From the NCBI GenBank assembly GCA_018242525.1, contig JAFEBS010000059.1, positions 3,949 through 67,948 on the forward strand: a stretch of DNA of 64,000 nucleotides, given 5' to 3'. Under the pieces are notes generated by a model. The model was not told the DNA's origin. It worked only from the letters and a program-made list of their open reading frames with translations, and ran no database searches. Of the stretch, positions 1 through 9,444 are shown piece after piece. Made by a program: the position numbers and the translations under genes. This stretch comes from Planctomycetota bacterium (GTDB lineage: Bacteria; Planctomycetota; Planctomycetia; Planctomycetales; Planctomycetaceae). Numbering within the stretch: the stretch's first letter is position 1; every line of letters begins with the position of its first letter.

Positions 1-87
1 CTCAATCGGCACGGCCATGTCGACCCCATAACCACTTGATTCCCAATTTGAAAAAGGAGATGGCCCTGGTCCGTTCTGGCGACTTAC

Positions 88-107
88 CTCGCGCGTCGGG
101 CTGTTGT
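88..107 (+). repeat. Dispersed repeat, CTCGCGCGTCGGGCT family (copy 1)
   Basis: The 20-mer CTCGCGCGTCGGGCTGTTGT lies in the first intergenic stretch (1-254), which otherwise shows no gene I can support. Related copies occur at 52325-52344 in the same orientation, at 43790-43822 as a longer version, and at 25632-25659 on the opposite strand. Short motifs like this are widely scattered in planctomycete genomes. No function can be read from it. Confidence 0.55.
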
Positions 108-254
108 TGAAGGCGGCGGACAGACGGGGTAGCTTTCAGTCGAGTTGTCGATGGAGATTGCGAACGATGAATCACGAGCTGACGGCTAAAGTTCGTGTCA
201 ATTCCCGGCAGTCCCTGTCGAACAGAAAATTGTTTGATTGAAGTGTGGACCAAT

Positions 255-1115
255 ATGATGGACATTCCTGATTCGCCCGTGCCGACGCCGTACACTCTGC
301 AGTGCATGGACCTGTGGAGCGGCAATCAGTCGGTGGCCAGCGATCTTGTCACATCGGGGTTGGAATTGTCCGTCTACAGTCAGCCGTATCATGGTGAGCA
401 GACCGGCGGCGATGTGCATTACGTTTCGTTGTGTGCGGGCGGCGTCGTGACCCGGATTGTGCTGGCCGACGTATCGGGGCATGGAGAGGCGGTCGCAGAG
501 ACGTCCCAGGGATTACGATCGCTGGTCCGGCGATTCATGAACCACAAGAGCCAGATGCGGCTGGTGCGTGAGATCAACCGGGCTTTTACGGCACTCACTC
601 AGTCCAATCGGTTTGCCACGGCGATCATTGCCACGTATCTCGCCAATGACAGACGCCTGGTGCTGTGCAACGCGGGGCATCCCCGGCCGTTATGGTTTCG
701 GCAGCGGACAGGGCGTTGGTCGTTTGTCACGCAAGACCTGGTGGGGACCGGCCACTTGTCCAACTTGCCGTTGGGCTTTGATGAATCGACGGCGTATCAG
801 CAATTCAGCCTGACGCTGGAACCAGGCGACATCTTCGTGCTGTATACCGACGCGCTGACAGAGGCTCGAAGCCCCGAGGGGCGACTCCTGGGGGAAGAGG
901 GACTGTTGCAAATGGTGTCCTCAATTGAGACCTCGAGTGTGCGGGAATTGAGTCAGGAACTATTGGCTCGACTGCGAGATTACGCGGGCCATCAACCCGC
1001 CGATGACGACGTCACCATTCTGGCGATGCGGTATACTGCCAGTCGCTGGCGGTTGCCCACGCTGGGGGAAAAGATCAACGCGTATGCGAAGCTGTTGCGA
1101 TGGAAACCGGTTTGA
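255..1115 (+). CDS. PP2C-type serine phosphatase, SpoIIE/RsbU family
   Basis: A 286-residue soluble protein made almost entirely of a PPM/SpoIIE phosphatase domain (PF07228 type). The metal-binding motifs are in the expected order: GGDVHYV (about residue 51), LADVSGHGEAV (about 70-80), NAGHPRPLW, YTDALTEAR and a C-terminal DDDVTILAMRY. Such enzymes dephosphorylate anti-sigma-factor antagonists (STAS proteins) or other signalling proteins in the cytoplasm. No sensor, membrane or receiver domain is attached, so the input must come from a partner. The STAS protein at 57893 is far away and need not be that partner. I placed the start at the ATG-ATG of 255/258. A GTG at 195 would add 20 residues that do not look like the family. 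Family assignment is firm; the pathway is unknown. Confidence 0.88.
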   Translation: MMDIPDSPVPTPYTLQCMDLWSGNQSVASDLVTSGLELSVYSQPYHGEQTGGDVHYVSLCAGGVVTRIVLADVSGHGEAVAETSQGLRSLVRRFMNHKSQMRLVREINRAFTALTQSNRFATAIIATYLANDRRLVLCNAGHPRPLWFRQRTGRWSFVTQDLVGTGHLSNLPLGFDESTAYQQFSLTLEPGDIFVLYTDALTEARSPEGRLLGEEGLLQMVSSIETSSVRELSQELLARLRDYAGHQPADDDVTILAMRYTASRWRLPTLGEKINAYAKLLRWKPV

Positions 1116-1229
1116 TTCTGAACGTCAAGTGTCGTTGTTGGCATCCCAATGCAGCATGCGGTTCAAAAGGCTTTCGTGCGGTGAGGTTCCTGCATAGCTG
1201 GTGAGAGACCTGTAATAGAGGACTTGAAG

Positions 1230-1709
1230 ATGCAAAGCCAGGCAATGACTGTGGATGCCTATCTGGCTGAACTCCCTGAAGATCGCCGGACGGCGCTGGA
1301 AGCGGTTCGCGCGGTCATTCTGGCCAACCTGGACAAGGACTACGAAGAAGGGATGCAGTACGGCATGATCGGCTATTACGTGCCGCATCGCGTCTACCCG
1401 GCGGGATACCACTGCGATCCGAAGCAGCCACTGCCGTTCGTCTGCCTGGCATCGCAGAAGAATTACATGTCGCTGTACATGATGTCCGTGTATGGCGACA
1501 GTGAACTGGCGGCCTGGTTCAAGTCCGCGTGGGAGCAGACCGGCAAAAAGCTCGACATGGGAAAAAGCTGTATTCGCTTCAAGAAGATTCAAAATCTGGC
1601 TCTGGAGGTGATCGGCGAAGCCATCCGCCGACTTCCTGCGGAAAGGTACATCAAGTTCTATGAATCGACGCTGGTGAACACCAGGGGGGCGGCGAAGTCA
1701 AAGAACTGA
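1230..1709 (+). CDS. DUF1801 (YdhG-like) domain protein
   Basis: A 159-residue cytoplasmic protein of the DUF1801 family. The pattern is typical: an N-terminal helix ending AYLAELPEDRR, then GMQYGMIGYYVP, FVCLASQKNYMSLYMM, and near the end GKSCIRFKKIQNL. The fold is related to the E. coli iron-chaperone-like YdhG group, but no reaction has been established for most members and none can be inferred here. The ATG at 1230 is preferred because a GAGG Shine-Dalgarno-like motif lies about 8 bases upstream. A TTG at 1224 would add only two residues. It converges on the histidine kinase gene with just 37 bp between the stop codons, and no clear terminator is visible there. Confidence 0.8.
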   Translation: MQSQAMTVDAYLAELPEDRRTALEAVRAVILANLDKDYEEGMQYGMIGYYVPHRVYPAGYHCDPKQPLPFVCLASQKNYMSLYMMSVYGDSELAAWFKSAWEQTGKKLDMGKSCIRFKKIQNLALEVIGEAIRRLPAERYIKFYESTLVNTRGAAKSKN

Positions 1710-1746
1710 ATTGTGGTGCCTGCGAGCCGTGTAGCCGCCAGGGACT

Positions 1747-4641
1747 TTACGCGGGACTGTGCGCGTGCGACTTCCCAAGCCATTTTGCACAGATCGCGAG
1801 CAGGTTACGTCGATCGATCGGCTTGCGGGCGTAGTCGTCGCAGCCTGCGTCCGTGCATCGTTGACGGTCTTCGGGCATCGCATGGGCCGTGAGAGCCACG
1901 ATGGGGAGATCCTGGCCCAGCAATCGCAATTCGCGGGCCAGTGTGTAACCGTCCATTTCCGGCATTTGCATGTCTGTCAGCAACAGATCATACGAATTTC
2001 CCTCGGACGCAGACTGCCTGATCATCGACAGTGCGACGACACCATTGTCAGCGATTTCCACGTCAGCACCCGCTCGACGCAGCAGGAACGAGATCAACAC
2101 CTGGTTTTCACGGGCGTCCTCGGCCAGCAGGATTCTGCCGGACAGCGTCGTACCCGTTGGCGACGCACTGGGAACGGGGTATTGACTGACAGCGTCAAGA
2201 TTGGTGATTTCCCCGCCGCCGATCACTGGCTTCGCCTGGATGGTGGCGACAAACGTGGATCCCTGCCCGGGGATCGTTCGAGTCAATTCGACATCGCCAC
2301 CCAGCAGTCGCGTCAACCTCTGGCAGATCACCAGTCCCAGTCCCGTGCCACCGTACTTGCGCGTGACAGTCGAGTCCCCCTGGGCGAAGGGCGTGAACAG
2401 GCAAGCGGCCTGCTGTCCGGTCATGCCAATTCCGGTGTCGACGACTTGGATCTGCAGCAACGTCTGATCGCCACGTCGCACGCTGCTGAACCGGAGCGTG
2501 ACACCTCCCGCTTTCGTGAACTTGATGGCATTCCCCACCAGGTTCATCAAGATCTGTCTCAATCGCGTTGGATCTGTCAACAGGCGGGCGGGGATCGCAG
2601 ATTCGCAGACGAATTCCAGCGACAGTCCCTTGACGGTCGCCCGGGGTTGCATCAGGGCATTCACGCCCTGCAGCAGATCGGCCAGGTCGGTGTCGATTTG
2701 TTCCACGACCATCTGCCCGGCTTCGATCTTTGACAGGTCCAGGATGTCGTTGACGACCGTCAGCAGGTGTTCGCCCGCCTGGCGAATCGTCTGAATGGCG
2801 TCAATGTTGCCGTCGGTACTGGTGGCAGTGAACTGGTCTTCCAGCAGATTAGTATATCCCAGGATGGCGGTGAGTGGTGTCCGGATTTCGTGACTCATGT
2901 TGGCCAGGAATTCACTCTTGGCCTGATTCGCCGCCTCGGCCTTCAATCGGGCCTGCGCCAGTTCCAATTCTGCCTGGCGTCGTTGCGTAATGTCACGGGC
3001 GACGGTCAACATCTGGTGGATTTGACCCGGATTATGCGGATCCTTCAGTCCCACTGCGTATTGTTCCATCCATCGGCGGGTGCCGTCCAAACTGATCATT
3101 TCAAACTCGGTTTGAGTCGACTGACCTGCAAATACCGCCGTCACACACTCTCGATACGGCTCGCGGTACTCAGGCACGAGCAAGTCCAGCACGCACTGGC
3201 CGAGCAACGGCTGCACGGACTCGGCCCCGACCAGGCGCAGCCCGGCGGGATTCATGTCCAGCAGCCGGCATTCGGCATCGATCAGCTTCACGCATTCGGG
3301 CTCGGAATCAAAGATCGCCTGCAACCGTGCCTGGCTGGCGCGAAGGTTTGCTTCGGACTGCTTGCGGTCGGTGATGTCGTAGATGTAACCATGCCATAAG
3401 ATACTGCCATCTGGCATGCGCTCTGGAACAGAATGGCCTTCGCGCCAGCGGACGCCCTGAATGGGCAATTGTACCCGGTATTCGGCGTGCCAGGGAGTCA
3501 TCGTCTCGACAGAGCGCTGAATGCTGGCCACAACGGAGTCAAAGTCGTCCGGATGCAAGATGGCGAAGACAGGCTCGGCGGATTCGCGCACCTGCTCCGG
3601 TGTGACTTCATAAATCTGCCGAATTCCTTCACTCGCATAAGGGAAGCAACTGCGGCCATCGGGGAATTGCTGGAACTGATAGATGACTCCCGGAACCTGC
3701 TGCGATAACTTGCGCAGCAGGGCGTCGCGCTGTTGCAGTTCCCGCATGGCCCCCAGCGCGTGGACTCGATCAGTGACATCGCGCGAGATAGAGATGACTC
3801 CCGCGACCTGACCATCGCGGCTGATGTAAGGTGCCCGGGTGGACCGGAATGCTCGCAATTCACCGTCGATCAGACACGGTTCCTCCGCGGTCACCAATTG
3901 CCGTGATTCCATGACACGCAATTCGCTCAGTCGGGACGGTTCCGCCCGCCGGGCATCCAGCAGGAACAGATCATCGTGTCCCAGCGCTTCTGCGACCGAA
4001 CATCCCAGGCGAAGTGCCGCGGCGCGATTGAGCAACAGGTAGCGGCCTTCCCGGTCTTTCACGGTCAGGGCATCATCAATGTTGTCGATCACAGCACCCA
4101 GCATGTCCCGATTCCGGTTCGCATCCATCACGTTGCCGGCCAGTCGTCGATTCGATTGCTGCAACTCCAGCAAGGCGATGACCTGGCGGGATATCTTGAC
4201 CAGGTCATTGATCTGAAGTTCCGTGAAACAGCGTGCCTGCGGATCGAGGACACAGATTGTGCCCAGGGTGACGTCGTCCCGTGTTCGCAGTGGGACGCCC
4301 GCGTAGGATCGAATGAATGGGCTGCCGGTGACCAGTGGATTGTCGCGAATCCTGGAGTCCAGCCGCGTTTCGTTGATCACCAGGTTTTCGCTCGACTGGA
4401 TGACGTGCGAGCAGAACATGGACTGACGCGACATGTGCTCGGGGCTCAGTCCGTACGCCGCGTTGAGCCACTGTCCGTCGGTGTCGATCAGGTTCAGAAG
4501 AGCGATCGGGGCCGCACACAATCGGGCCGCCAACTCGACGAGGTCATTGAGTTCCTGTCGGGGCTGCGATTCGACGATGCCACATTCAAGCAGCATCGCA
4601 AGGCGATCACACACTTGGTGTGGGGGCGAAGCGTGCGGCAT
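1747..4641 (-). CDS. GAF-PAS-PAS-PAS hybrid sensor histidine kinase with receiver domain
   Basis: A 964-residue cytoplasmic hybrid kinase. Domains in order: GAF (about 20-170, with TDGQWLNAAYG and MFCSHVIQSSENLVI), PAS (about 180-300), PAS (about 300-430, ASEGIRQIYEVTPE), PAS (about 440-565), HisKA with phospho-acceptor His in ANMSHEIRTPL (about 580), HATPase_c with NLVGNAIKFT, DTGIGMT and GTGLGLVICQRL, and a C-terminal receiver with acceptor Asp in LLTDMQMPEMDG (about 890). There are no transmembrane segments, so it should sense an intracellular or diffusible cue. It carries its own receiver but no HPt or response-regulator gene is adjacent, so output must go through a distant phosphotransfer partner. 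No good Shine-Dalgarno precedes the chosen ATG, and an internal ATG at 4596 is possible. The intergenic stretch 4642-4917 holds nothing else I can identify. Confidence 0.92.
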   Translation of the reverse strand: MPHASPPHQVCDRLAMLLECGIVESQPRQELNDLVELAARLCAAPIALLNLIDTDGQWLNAAYGLSPEHMSRQSMFCSHVIQSSENLVINETRLDSRIRDNPLVTGSPFIRSYAGVPLRTRDDVTLGTICVLDPQARCFTELQINDLVKISRQVIALLELQQSNRRLAGNVMDANRNRDMLGAVIDNIDDALTVKDREGRYLLLNRAAALRLGCSVAEALGHDDLFLLDARRAEPSRLSELRVMESRQLVTAEEPCLIDGELRAFRSTRAPYISRDGQVAGVISISRDVTDRVHALGAMRELQQRDALLRKLSQQVPGVIYQFQQFPDGRSCFPYASEGIRQIYEVTPEQVRESAEPVFAILHPDDFDSVVASIQRSVETMTPWHAEYRVQLPIQGVRWREGHSVPERMPDGSILWHGYIYDITDRKQSEANLRASQARLQAIFDSEPECVKLIDAECRLLDMNPAGLRLVGAESVQPLLGQCVLDLLVPEYREPYRECVTAVFAGQSTQTEFEMISLDGTRRWMEQYAVGLKDPHNPGQIHQMLTVARDITQRRQAELELAQARLKAEAANQAKSEFLANMSHEIRTPLTAILGYTNLLEDQFTATSTDGNIDAIQTIRQAGEHLLTVVNDILDLSKIEAGQMVVEQIDTDLADLLQGVNALMQPRATVKGLSLEFVCESAIPARLLTDPTRLRQILMNLVGNAIKFTKAGGVTLRFSSVRRGDQTLLQIQVVDTGIGMTGQQAACLFTPFAQGDSTVTRKYGGTGLGLVICQRLTRLLGGDVELTRTIPGQGSTFVATIQAKPVIGGGEITNLDAVSQYPVPSASPTGTTLSGRILLAEDARENQVLISFLLRRAGADVEIADNGVVALSMIRQSASEGNSYDLLLTDMQMPEMDGYTLARELRLLGQDLPIVALTAHAMPEDRQRCTDAGCDDYARKPIDRRNLLAICAKWLGKSHAHSPA

Positions 4642-4917
4642 CGAAGTCGAGTCCGTGAACCGAAAAGGTCAGGCGAAGAGCCTGGTCGGCCACGACGACG
4701 AGTTGTGGCCAGATGACGTCAGTCGTTGATACCTATTATTCGGAGATTGCGGCTCGTCACATTTGCGTCATCTGGGAACTTGCTGGCCACTTTCCGGAAT
4801 TCTCCTTCATCGGCAAATCGTGCCGATCCCAATTGTGTTCCATTGGTACGAAAATAGACTTTTGCAACACTGCGATACGCCGCCGACGCCCCCCACGACC
4901 TCTGTGATCTGGTGAAA

Positions 4918-6303
4918 TCAGTCCTGAAGGTCTTTGCGACTGGTATCGGGGGCCAGGCAGACGGCGATGATTCCAATCGCATAGAACACGCTGGTGACGC
5001 GACCGATGCGTGCGTAGTCGCCGTGAAAGTACTCGGTCAGCATGCTTGCGGCAAACACCGTAAACGCCGTCACGATGCGACCAAAATTGAAACTGACGCC
5101 GGCCCCCGTCGATCGAACCCGGGTGGGAAACAACTCTGGCAAATACAGCGGCAGGAACCCGAAATAGATGCCGCTGAAAAAACCCAGGCCCGCCACCCAG
5201 AACAGGAATGATGCGTCCGTCGGAACGATCATCCAGAAAGTGTACTGGGCGATCCCCAGGCAGATGGCGCTGACCATGGAATAGGTGCGTCGTCGGCCCA
5301 CGCAACTGGCGATCCAGCCCCCCAGCAGGCTGCCGACCATGCCCGTCAGCGCCCGCGCCTGATTGACCTGGGCCTTCAGATAGAGATTGGGTGGATCCGC
5401 CGCCGCTCCCGCATTTTCCGCCCATGGGACCATCCAGTTCGCGGTGCTCCAACCGCCGATGATCGGGATCGTCGCCAGCAGGATTCCCACCAGGGTCACC
5501 ATCAGCAACGGTGGACGAAAGATCTCGCTGTGACTGGAACCGGGGACCTGCCCACCCGCATCATTCTGCCTGGCCGCCAGCCATCGCGGGGATTCCGGAA
5601 CCAGGAACAACGAGACCAACCCCAGCACGAGGGGGCTGAATCCGGCGAGCATCACCCAGCGCCAATCCCCGGGAGTAATCTTCACCTGCGTCGCCAGCGT
5701 GGAAAACAGGAAGATTCCGATATTCGCAGACGTTCCCATCACGCCAGCCACCATGGGACGGGACATTCCCGACCAGGCTTCGGAAACAAGGGCCACTCCG
5801 TTGGGCCACATCCCGCCGACACCGGTACAGGCCAGAAACCAACAGACCAACAGTTGCCCGGGGGACGCCGAAAACCAGGCCGCACCCGCCATCAGAGAAT
5901 ATGTGATGATGCTGAACGACATCGCTTTGGCGCGGCCAATCCGGTCACCCAGTCGTCCGAACAACAGGCCTCCCGTGGCGGCTCCGAACAAAAAGGCACA
6001 CTGGTACCAGGCAAACCAGCGGGCGACGAGCGGTCGCCACAAATTCAGTTGAGCGGCGTCGACATCCGGGGCCGCCGTTGAGGTCTGCGAACTCTGCCCA
6101 GCGGTGGACCGGGCCGCCTGTTTCATCAGCGATTGATACTTCGGCGCATCCAACTGTCCGGTGTGATCCAGCAGATCGATTGCAGCCGCCTGCCCGACCA
6201 GTTGAGTGATCGACATATGCATTCCGGCGCAGAGCCACCCCAGGAACGCGCATACGAGCACCAGGTACCGGCCGGTTGTTGAGAGTGGTGCAGGGGGTGT
6301 CAT
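4918..6303 (-). CDS. MFS transporter
   Basis: A 461-residue integral membrane protein of the major facilitator superfamily, sugar/metabolite:H+ symporter type. About 12 hydrophobic segments are visible. The cytoplasmic signature GRLGDRIGRAKAM follows TM2, and LVPESPRWLAARQ marks the central loop. A long periplasmic-type loop after TM1 (about residues 30-85, with Ser/Thr/Gln-rich sequence) is longer than in classic sugar porters. It is the last gene of the minus-strand operon 9171-4918, 41 bp after the aldolase gene, so it most likely imports the substrate that the aldolase and the two oxidoreductases handle. The substrate itself cannot be read from sequence. Confidence 0.85.
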   Translation of the reverse strand: MTPPAPLSTTGRYLVLVCAFLGWLCAGMHMSITQLVGQAAAIDLLDHTGQLDAPKYQSLMKQAARSTAGQSSQTSTAAPDVDAAQLNLWRPLVARWFAWYQCAFLFGAATGGLLFGRLGDRIGRAKAMSFSIITYSLMAGAAWFSASPGQLLVCWFLACTGVGGMWPNGVALVSEAWSGMSRPMVAGVMGTSANIGIFLFSTLATQVKITPGDWRWVMLAGFSPLVLGLVSLFLVPESPRWLAARQNDAGGQVPGSSHSEIFRPPLLMVTLVGILLATIPIIGGWSTANWMVPWAENAGAAADPPNLYLKAQVNQARALTGMVGSLLGGWIASCVGRRRTYSMVSAICLGIAQYTFWMIVPTDASFLFWVAGLGFFSGIYFGFLPLYLPELFPTRVRSTGAGVSFNFGRIVTAFTVFAASMLTEYFHGDYARIGRVTSVFYAIGIIAVCLAPDTSRKDLQD

Positions 6304-6344
6304 TGGTAGCTTGCAAGTTGAGTGGAGTAAATGTCAATCAGAGA

Positions 6345-7121
6345 CTACTGCAATGCCCGCCGCAAATGTTCGATGTCACTCTTCAGCGTTCTGCTGAACA
6401 CGGCCACATCGGAACTGTGCATCACCAGGTTCCCACCCGCCTTTGACCATTCGATTTCCCGGTCCAGACTCAGCCAGAAGTGACAGCCGGCTCCCACGCC
6501 GTGTTCGCGAGCGATCCGGAAGATCGTCCGGACGGCGTCATCGAATCGGGGATGGTCGTATTGTTCCGGGATCCCCAGGCTGCACGACAAGTCGTGAGGC
6601 CCAATCAGAACGGCATCCAAACCGGGGACCGAACAGATCTCGTGCAGGTTCTCGATCGCTGGAGTGCTCTCGATGTTCACAATCAGAATCTTGTCGCCAT
6701 TGCGTTGGTCGAGATAGTGGCTCAACTCGGACTCCATCGAATCCCGGTCCTGCAACGCCGCCTGAAGTCGACGCCCCTTCAGGGGACGCAGCTTGACCGC
6801 GCCCACCAGCCCACGCACCTGGTCGGCCGTTTCCAGGTAGGGGCCGATAATTCCACCGGCACCCGCATCCATTGCCTGGCAGGCTTCAAATGGATCATTG
6901 CTCGGTATCCGCACCACCGGCGGAAGCCCCAGCGCCTGATACGTCTGGCAGATCCAGGACAACGTCTGTCGATCAATGGGCGTGTGCTCGGTATCGACAA
7001 ATACAAAATCGATTCCGGCCTGTTTGACGAGGTTTGGCCAGAGTGGCGATGTGGACACCATCGCCGAGGAATAGACTCGCCGTCCCTCGTGCAATGCCTG
7101 AATTATCTCACGACCGTTCAT
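6345..7121 (-). CDS. HpcH/HpaI family class II aldolase
   Basis: A 258-residue protein of the HpcH/HpaI aldolase/citrate-lyase family (PF03328), which cleaves 2-keto-3-deoxy sugar acids or 4-hydroxy-2-oxo-diacids to pyruvate plus an aldehyde using a divalent metal. Visible family motifs: FVDTEHTPIDRQ with the general-base region, VVRIPSNDP, MDAGAGGIIGPYLE (phosphate/metal loop), IVNIESTPAIENL (metal-binding Glu) and DAVLIGPHDLSCSLG. The position between an MFS transporter and two Gfo/Idh/MocA oxidoreductases points to catabolism of a sugar acid or its derivative. The family is broad, so the true substrate (2-keto-3-deoxy-L-rhamnonate, 4-hydroxy-2-oxoheptanedioate or another) remains open. Confidence 0.87.
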   Translation of the reverse strand: MNGREIIQALHEGRRVYSSAMVSTSPLWPNLVKQAGIDFVFVDTEHTPIDRQTLSWICQTYQALGLPPVVRIPSNDPFEACQAMDAGAGGIIGPYLETADQVRGLVGAVKLRPLKGRRLQAALQDRDSMESELSHYLDQRNGDKILIVNIESTPAIENLHEICSVPGLDAVLIGPHDLSCSLGIPEQYDHPRFDDAVRTIFRIAREHGVGAGCHFWLSLDREIEWSKAGGNLVMHSSDVAVFSRTLKSDIEHLRRALQ

Positions 7122-7166
7122 GGACTTCGCCTCGCTCAGTTCCGTTCACAGATGGATGCCGGATTG

Positions 7167-8276
7167 CTACAACACGACCGCCTCCACCTGCCCTGTTCGA
7201 CACGATTTCAACGCTGCTTCAAACGTGGCGTAGATCCGTTGGCTCGCTTGAGCATCCATTATCGTTGGGCCGCTGGTATCGATCGCCTGCGCGAAGTTGT
7301 CGGCCAGCAGGAAATCGTTCTCGCTGGCGATCCGGCGCTGGCGATGTTCCTTCGGAGGTTGATTCCGGTAATAGACGCCGACATCCGGTCGGGCTTCGTT
7401 GATCACCAACGCTCCCGCGGTACCCAGGATCCGCAATTTGATTTCGCCACCACTGGGATGACTGGCCTGTCCGATTCGCCCGATTGCCACGGTGGCGACG
7501 ATTCCACGTTCCATTTCCAACGTGACACTGGCCAGATCCTCCACGTCATTGTCAGCATGAACCTGGTGAAAGTGCGCCGTGGAACGGGCGAAGACTCGAT
7601 GGACTTCCGCGCCTGTCAGCAGCCGGATGTAGCCGAGTGGATAGATCCCCTCCACGGCCATTTCCCCCATTGGTGCACGTCCCAATCCGCCGTCGGATCC
7701 GTCGATGTGTGACGCGATCAGGTGCGTCTGCCAGTCCATCGGTGGATAGCCGGGCAGGCGACTTCCCCTGGGGGGACCAGAATCCTTCGCAAAGTAGAAA
7801 TCTGCATGAATGGCGATCGGCCGGCCAATGGCGCCCGCGGCGATCTGTTGCTGTGCGTGCTGAATTGCGGGAAGCCCATTGCGGTTCCACATCAGGAACC
7901 GAACACCGGTGCCATCGATTGTCGAGACCAGGCGCTCGCATTCCGCCCGGCACGTCGACAGCGGCTTGTCCTGGATGACGTGCTTGCCCGCCAGCGCTGC
8001 TCGAATGCTCAGGTCACAGTGCCGTTCCGCCTGCGGACTGACAATCGCGACCTGCAGATCAAAGTCACGCAAAGCACGTTCAACGTTGCGGACATACGGT
8101 ACGCCCTGGGAATCGGCAAACAGTTGATTACGCTCGTGGATCCAGTCGGGGACATCGGGGTCGTCGGCGACGACGACCAGTTCAAACCGAGGATGCGATG
8201 CGACTCCACGTGCCACGTAATCATGCTTGGCAACACTGAGAACCGCGCAACGAAACGGAGCGACGGGATCAGACAT
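7167..8276 (-). CDS. Gfo/Idh/MocA family NAD(P)-dependent oxidoreductase
   Basis: A 369-residue cytoplasmic oxidoreductase. The N-terminal Rossmann half begins FRCAVLSVAKHDYVARG, and the region DLQVAIVSPQAERHCDLSI followed by GKHVIQDKPLSTCRAEC carries the EKP-like motif in the form DKP. A C-terminal alpha/beta substrate domain follows (DGSDGGLGRAPMGEMAVEG). The ATG at 8276 is chosen because the family fold begins there. It overlaps the upstream gene by 8 bp (ATGTCTGA), implying translational coupling with that second dehydrogenase-like protein. Family members act on sugars, inositols or sugar acids. Together with the downstream aldolase and transporter it should oxidise an imported polyol or sugar acid. 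An upstream in-frame start would add 35 residues lying inside the neighbour. Confidence 0.85.
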   Translation of the reverse strand: MSDPVAPFRCAVLSVAKHDYVARGVASHPRFELVVVADDPDVPDWIHERNQLFADSQGVPYVRNVERALRDFDLQVAIVSPQAERHCDLSIRAALAGKHVIQDKPLSTCRAECERLVSTIDGTGVRFLMWNRNGLPAIQHAQQQIAAGAIGRPIAIHADFYFAKDSGPPRGSRLPGYPPMDWQTHLIASHIDGSDGGLGRAPMGEMAVEGIYPLGYIRLLTGAEVHRVFARSTAHFHQVHADNDVEDLASVTLEMERGIVATVAIGRIGQASHPSGGEIKLRILGTAGALVINEARPDVGVYYRNQPPKEHRQRRIASENDFLLADNFAQAIDTSGPTIMDAQASQRIYATFEAALKSCRTGQVEAVVL

Positions 8277-9171
8277 GTTGGGCGTCCCCCACATAAATCG
8301 ACAGCCGCGTGTCAATGGACCGCCGCACGGCATCGGCCAGTCGGCGCACGTCCCGCCAACGGGCGATCCCCGACTGTCCATCGTCTGCTAAGGGTACGCC
8401 ATCCACAAACTGCTGAATCAGCATCGTCAGTGCCGCAAGTCCTTCGCTGGTCGGCTCTGCCCGGGCTATCCCTCCGGCCAGCAGAAGTTGTCGATTGGCG
8501 TGATCGTCAGCATACATCGCCCCATGTGCGCAGATCGTCGACAGTGACTGATGGTCATTGCCGGCGGGTAAGGTGTCGGCATAGTCCAACAGCGACATGC
8601 TGCCATCCGGGAATCCCAGGTGGACTTGAATCGTACTCGTCTCATTGTCAGTCGCTCCTGACTCCACGGCATACAGCCGATTTGGAAGCTGATTCGCCAG
8701 CCACAGGACCAGGTCCAGATCGCGAACCAGCGGAGCCGGCAAGTTCACAGGGTCCAGATTCCGGCTGGAATTCTTCGATTCCCAACGATGAAGACGGATC
8801 AATCCGGGAATGCCAAGCCTTGACCCGCGCAGCTCGTCATGAATCATTCGTCGCGACGGAAGTGTCTGATCAGGGTTTCGCACGACGACTCGAACCCCCG
8901 CTGCACTGCCTGCGTCAATGACCTCTTGCAGATCTGCCGTCGACAGGATCGTCTCCGTGGCCAACAACACGTGCTTGACTTCTCTGACGCTGCGGCGAAC
9001 GGCTTCAGCACTTGGCGAAGCCGCCCCGACAAACGCGACCGCGTCGAATTCACACCCGGCAGTGGAGTTCAGAGTGTCGATCGTGCAGGACACTAACGTC
9101 GCGCCACGAATTCGATGTGCGACAGCGTCGCACACCGAACGATCCACACCACAGACTGCCAGACGAACCAT
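8269..9171 (-). CDS. Gfo/Idh/MocA-like oxidoreductase, divergent
   Basis: A 300-residue protein starting MVRLAVCGVDRSVCDAVA, a Rossmann-type beta-alpha start. It contains FDAVAFVGAASPSAEAVRR and KHVLLATETILSTADLQ where Gfo/Idh/MocA enzymes carry the cofactor pocket and the catalytic EKP motif. Here that motif reads ATE, so the usual catalytic lysine is not evident. The C-terminal half (RLHRWESKNSSRNLDPVNLP onward) resembles the substrate domain. It is the first gene of the operon and is translationally coupled to the next dehydrogenase. It could be a non-catalytic partner of a heteromeric dehydrogenase or a divergent enzyme. The start at 9171 is preferred over upstream starts, because the extra 46 residues upstream are not fold-like. 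Confidence 0.7.
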   Translation of the reverse strand: MVRLAVCGVDRSVCDAVAHRIRGATLVSCTIDTLNSTAGCEFDAVAFVGAASPSAEAVRRSVREVKHVLLATETILSTADLQEVIDAGSAAGVRVVVRNPDQTLPSRRMIHDELRGSRLGIPGLIRLHRWESKNSSRNLDPVNLPAPLVRDLDLVLWLANQLPNRLYAVESGATDNETSTIQVHLGFPDGSMSLLDYADTLPAGNDHQSLSTICAHGAMYADDHANRQLLLAGGIARAEPTSEGLAALTMLIQQFVDGVPLADDGQSGIARWRDVRRLADAVRRSIDTRLSIYVGDAQHV

Positions 9172-9444
9172 GCTTCCCGCTCCACAGGGCCACTGCACCA
9201 GGATCGACGTGACAATAACGTCCGGGCAGTTCCATGGAAATGCCATGAACAACTGTGAATGCCCACACTGCGTCAGGTTTCCCAAGATGGCTCCGATTTG
9301 CATGATCATTTCCGGTTGTTAAGATGCACCGTTCATGGCCTTCGCCCCCCCTCGGGCTCTGCACGGATCGGCCCAACGAGCAAGTTTTGTTCGCCGCCCT
9401 GCCCTGTGCAGAAACCAGTACACCTCGAATAGAAAGACGTTGTC

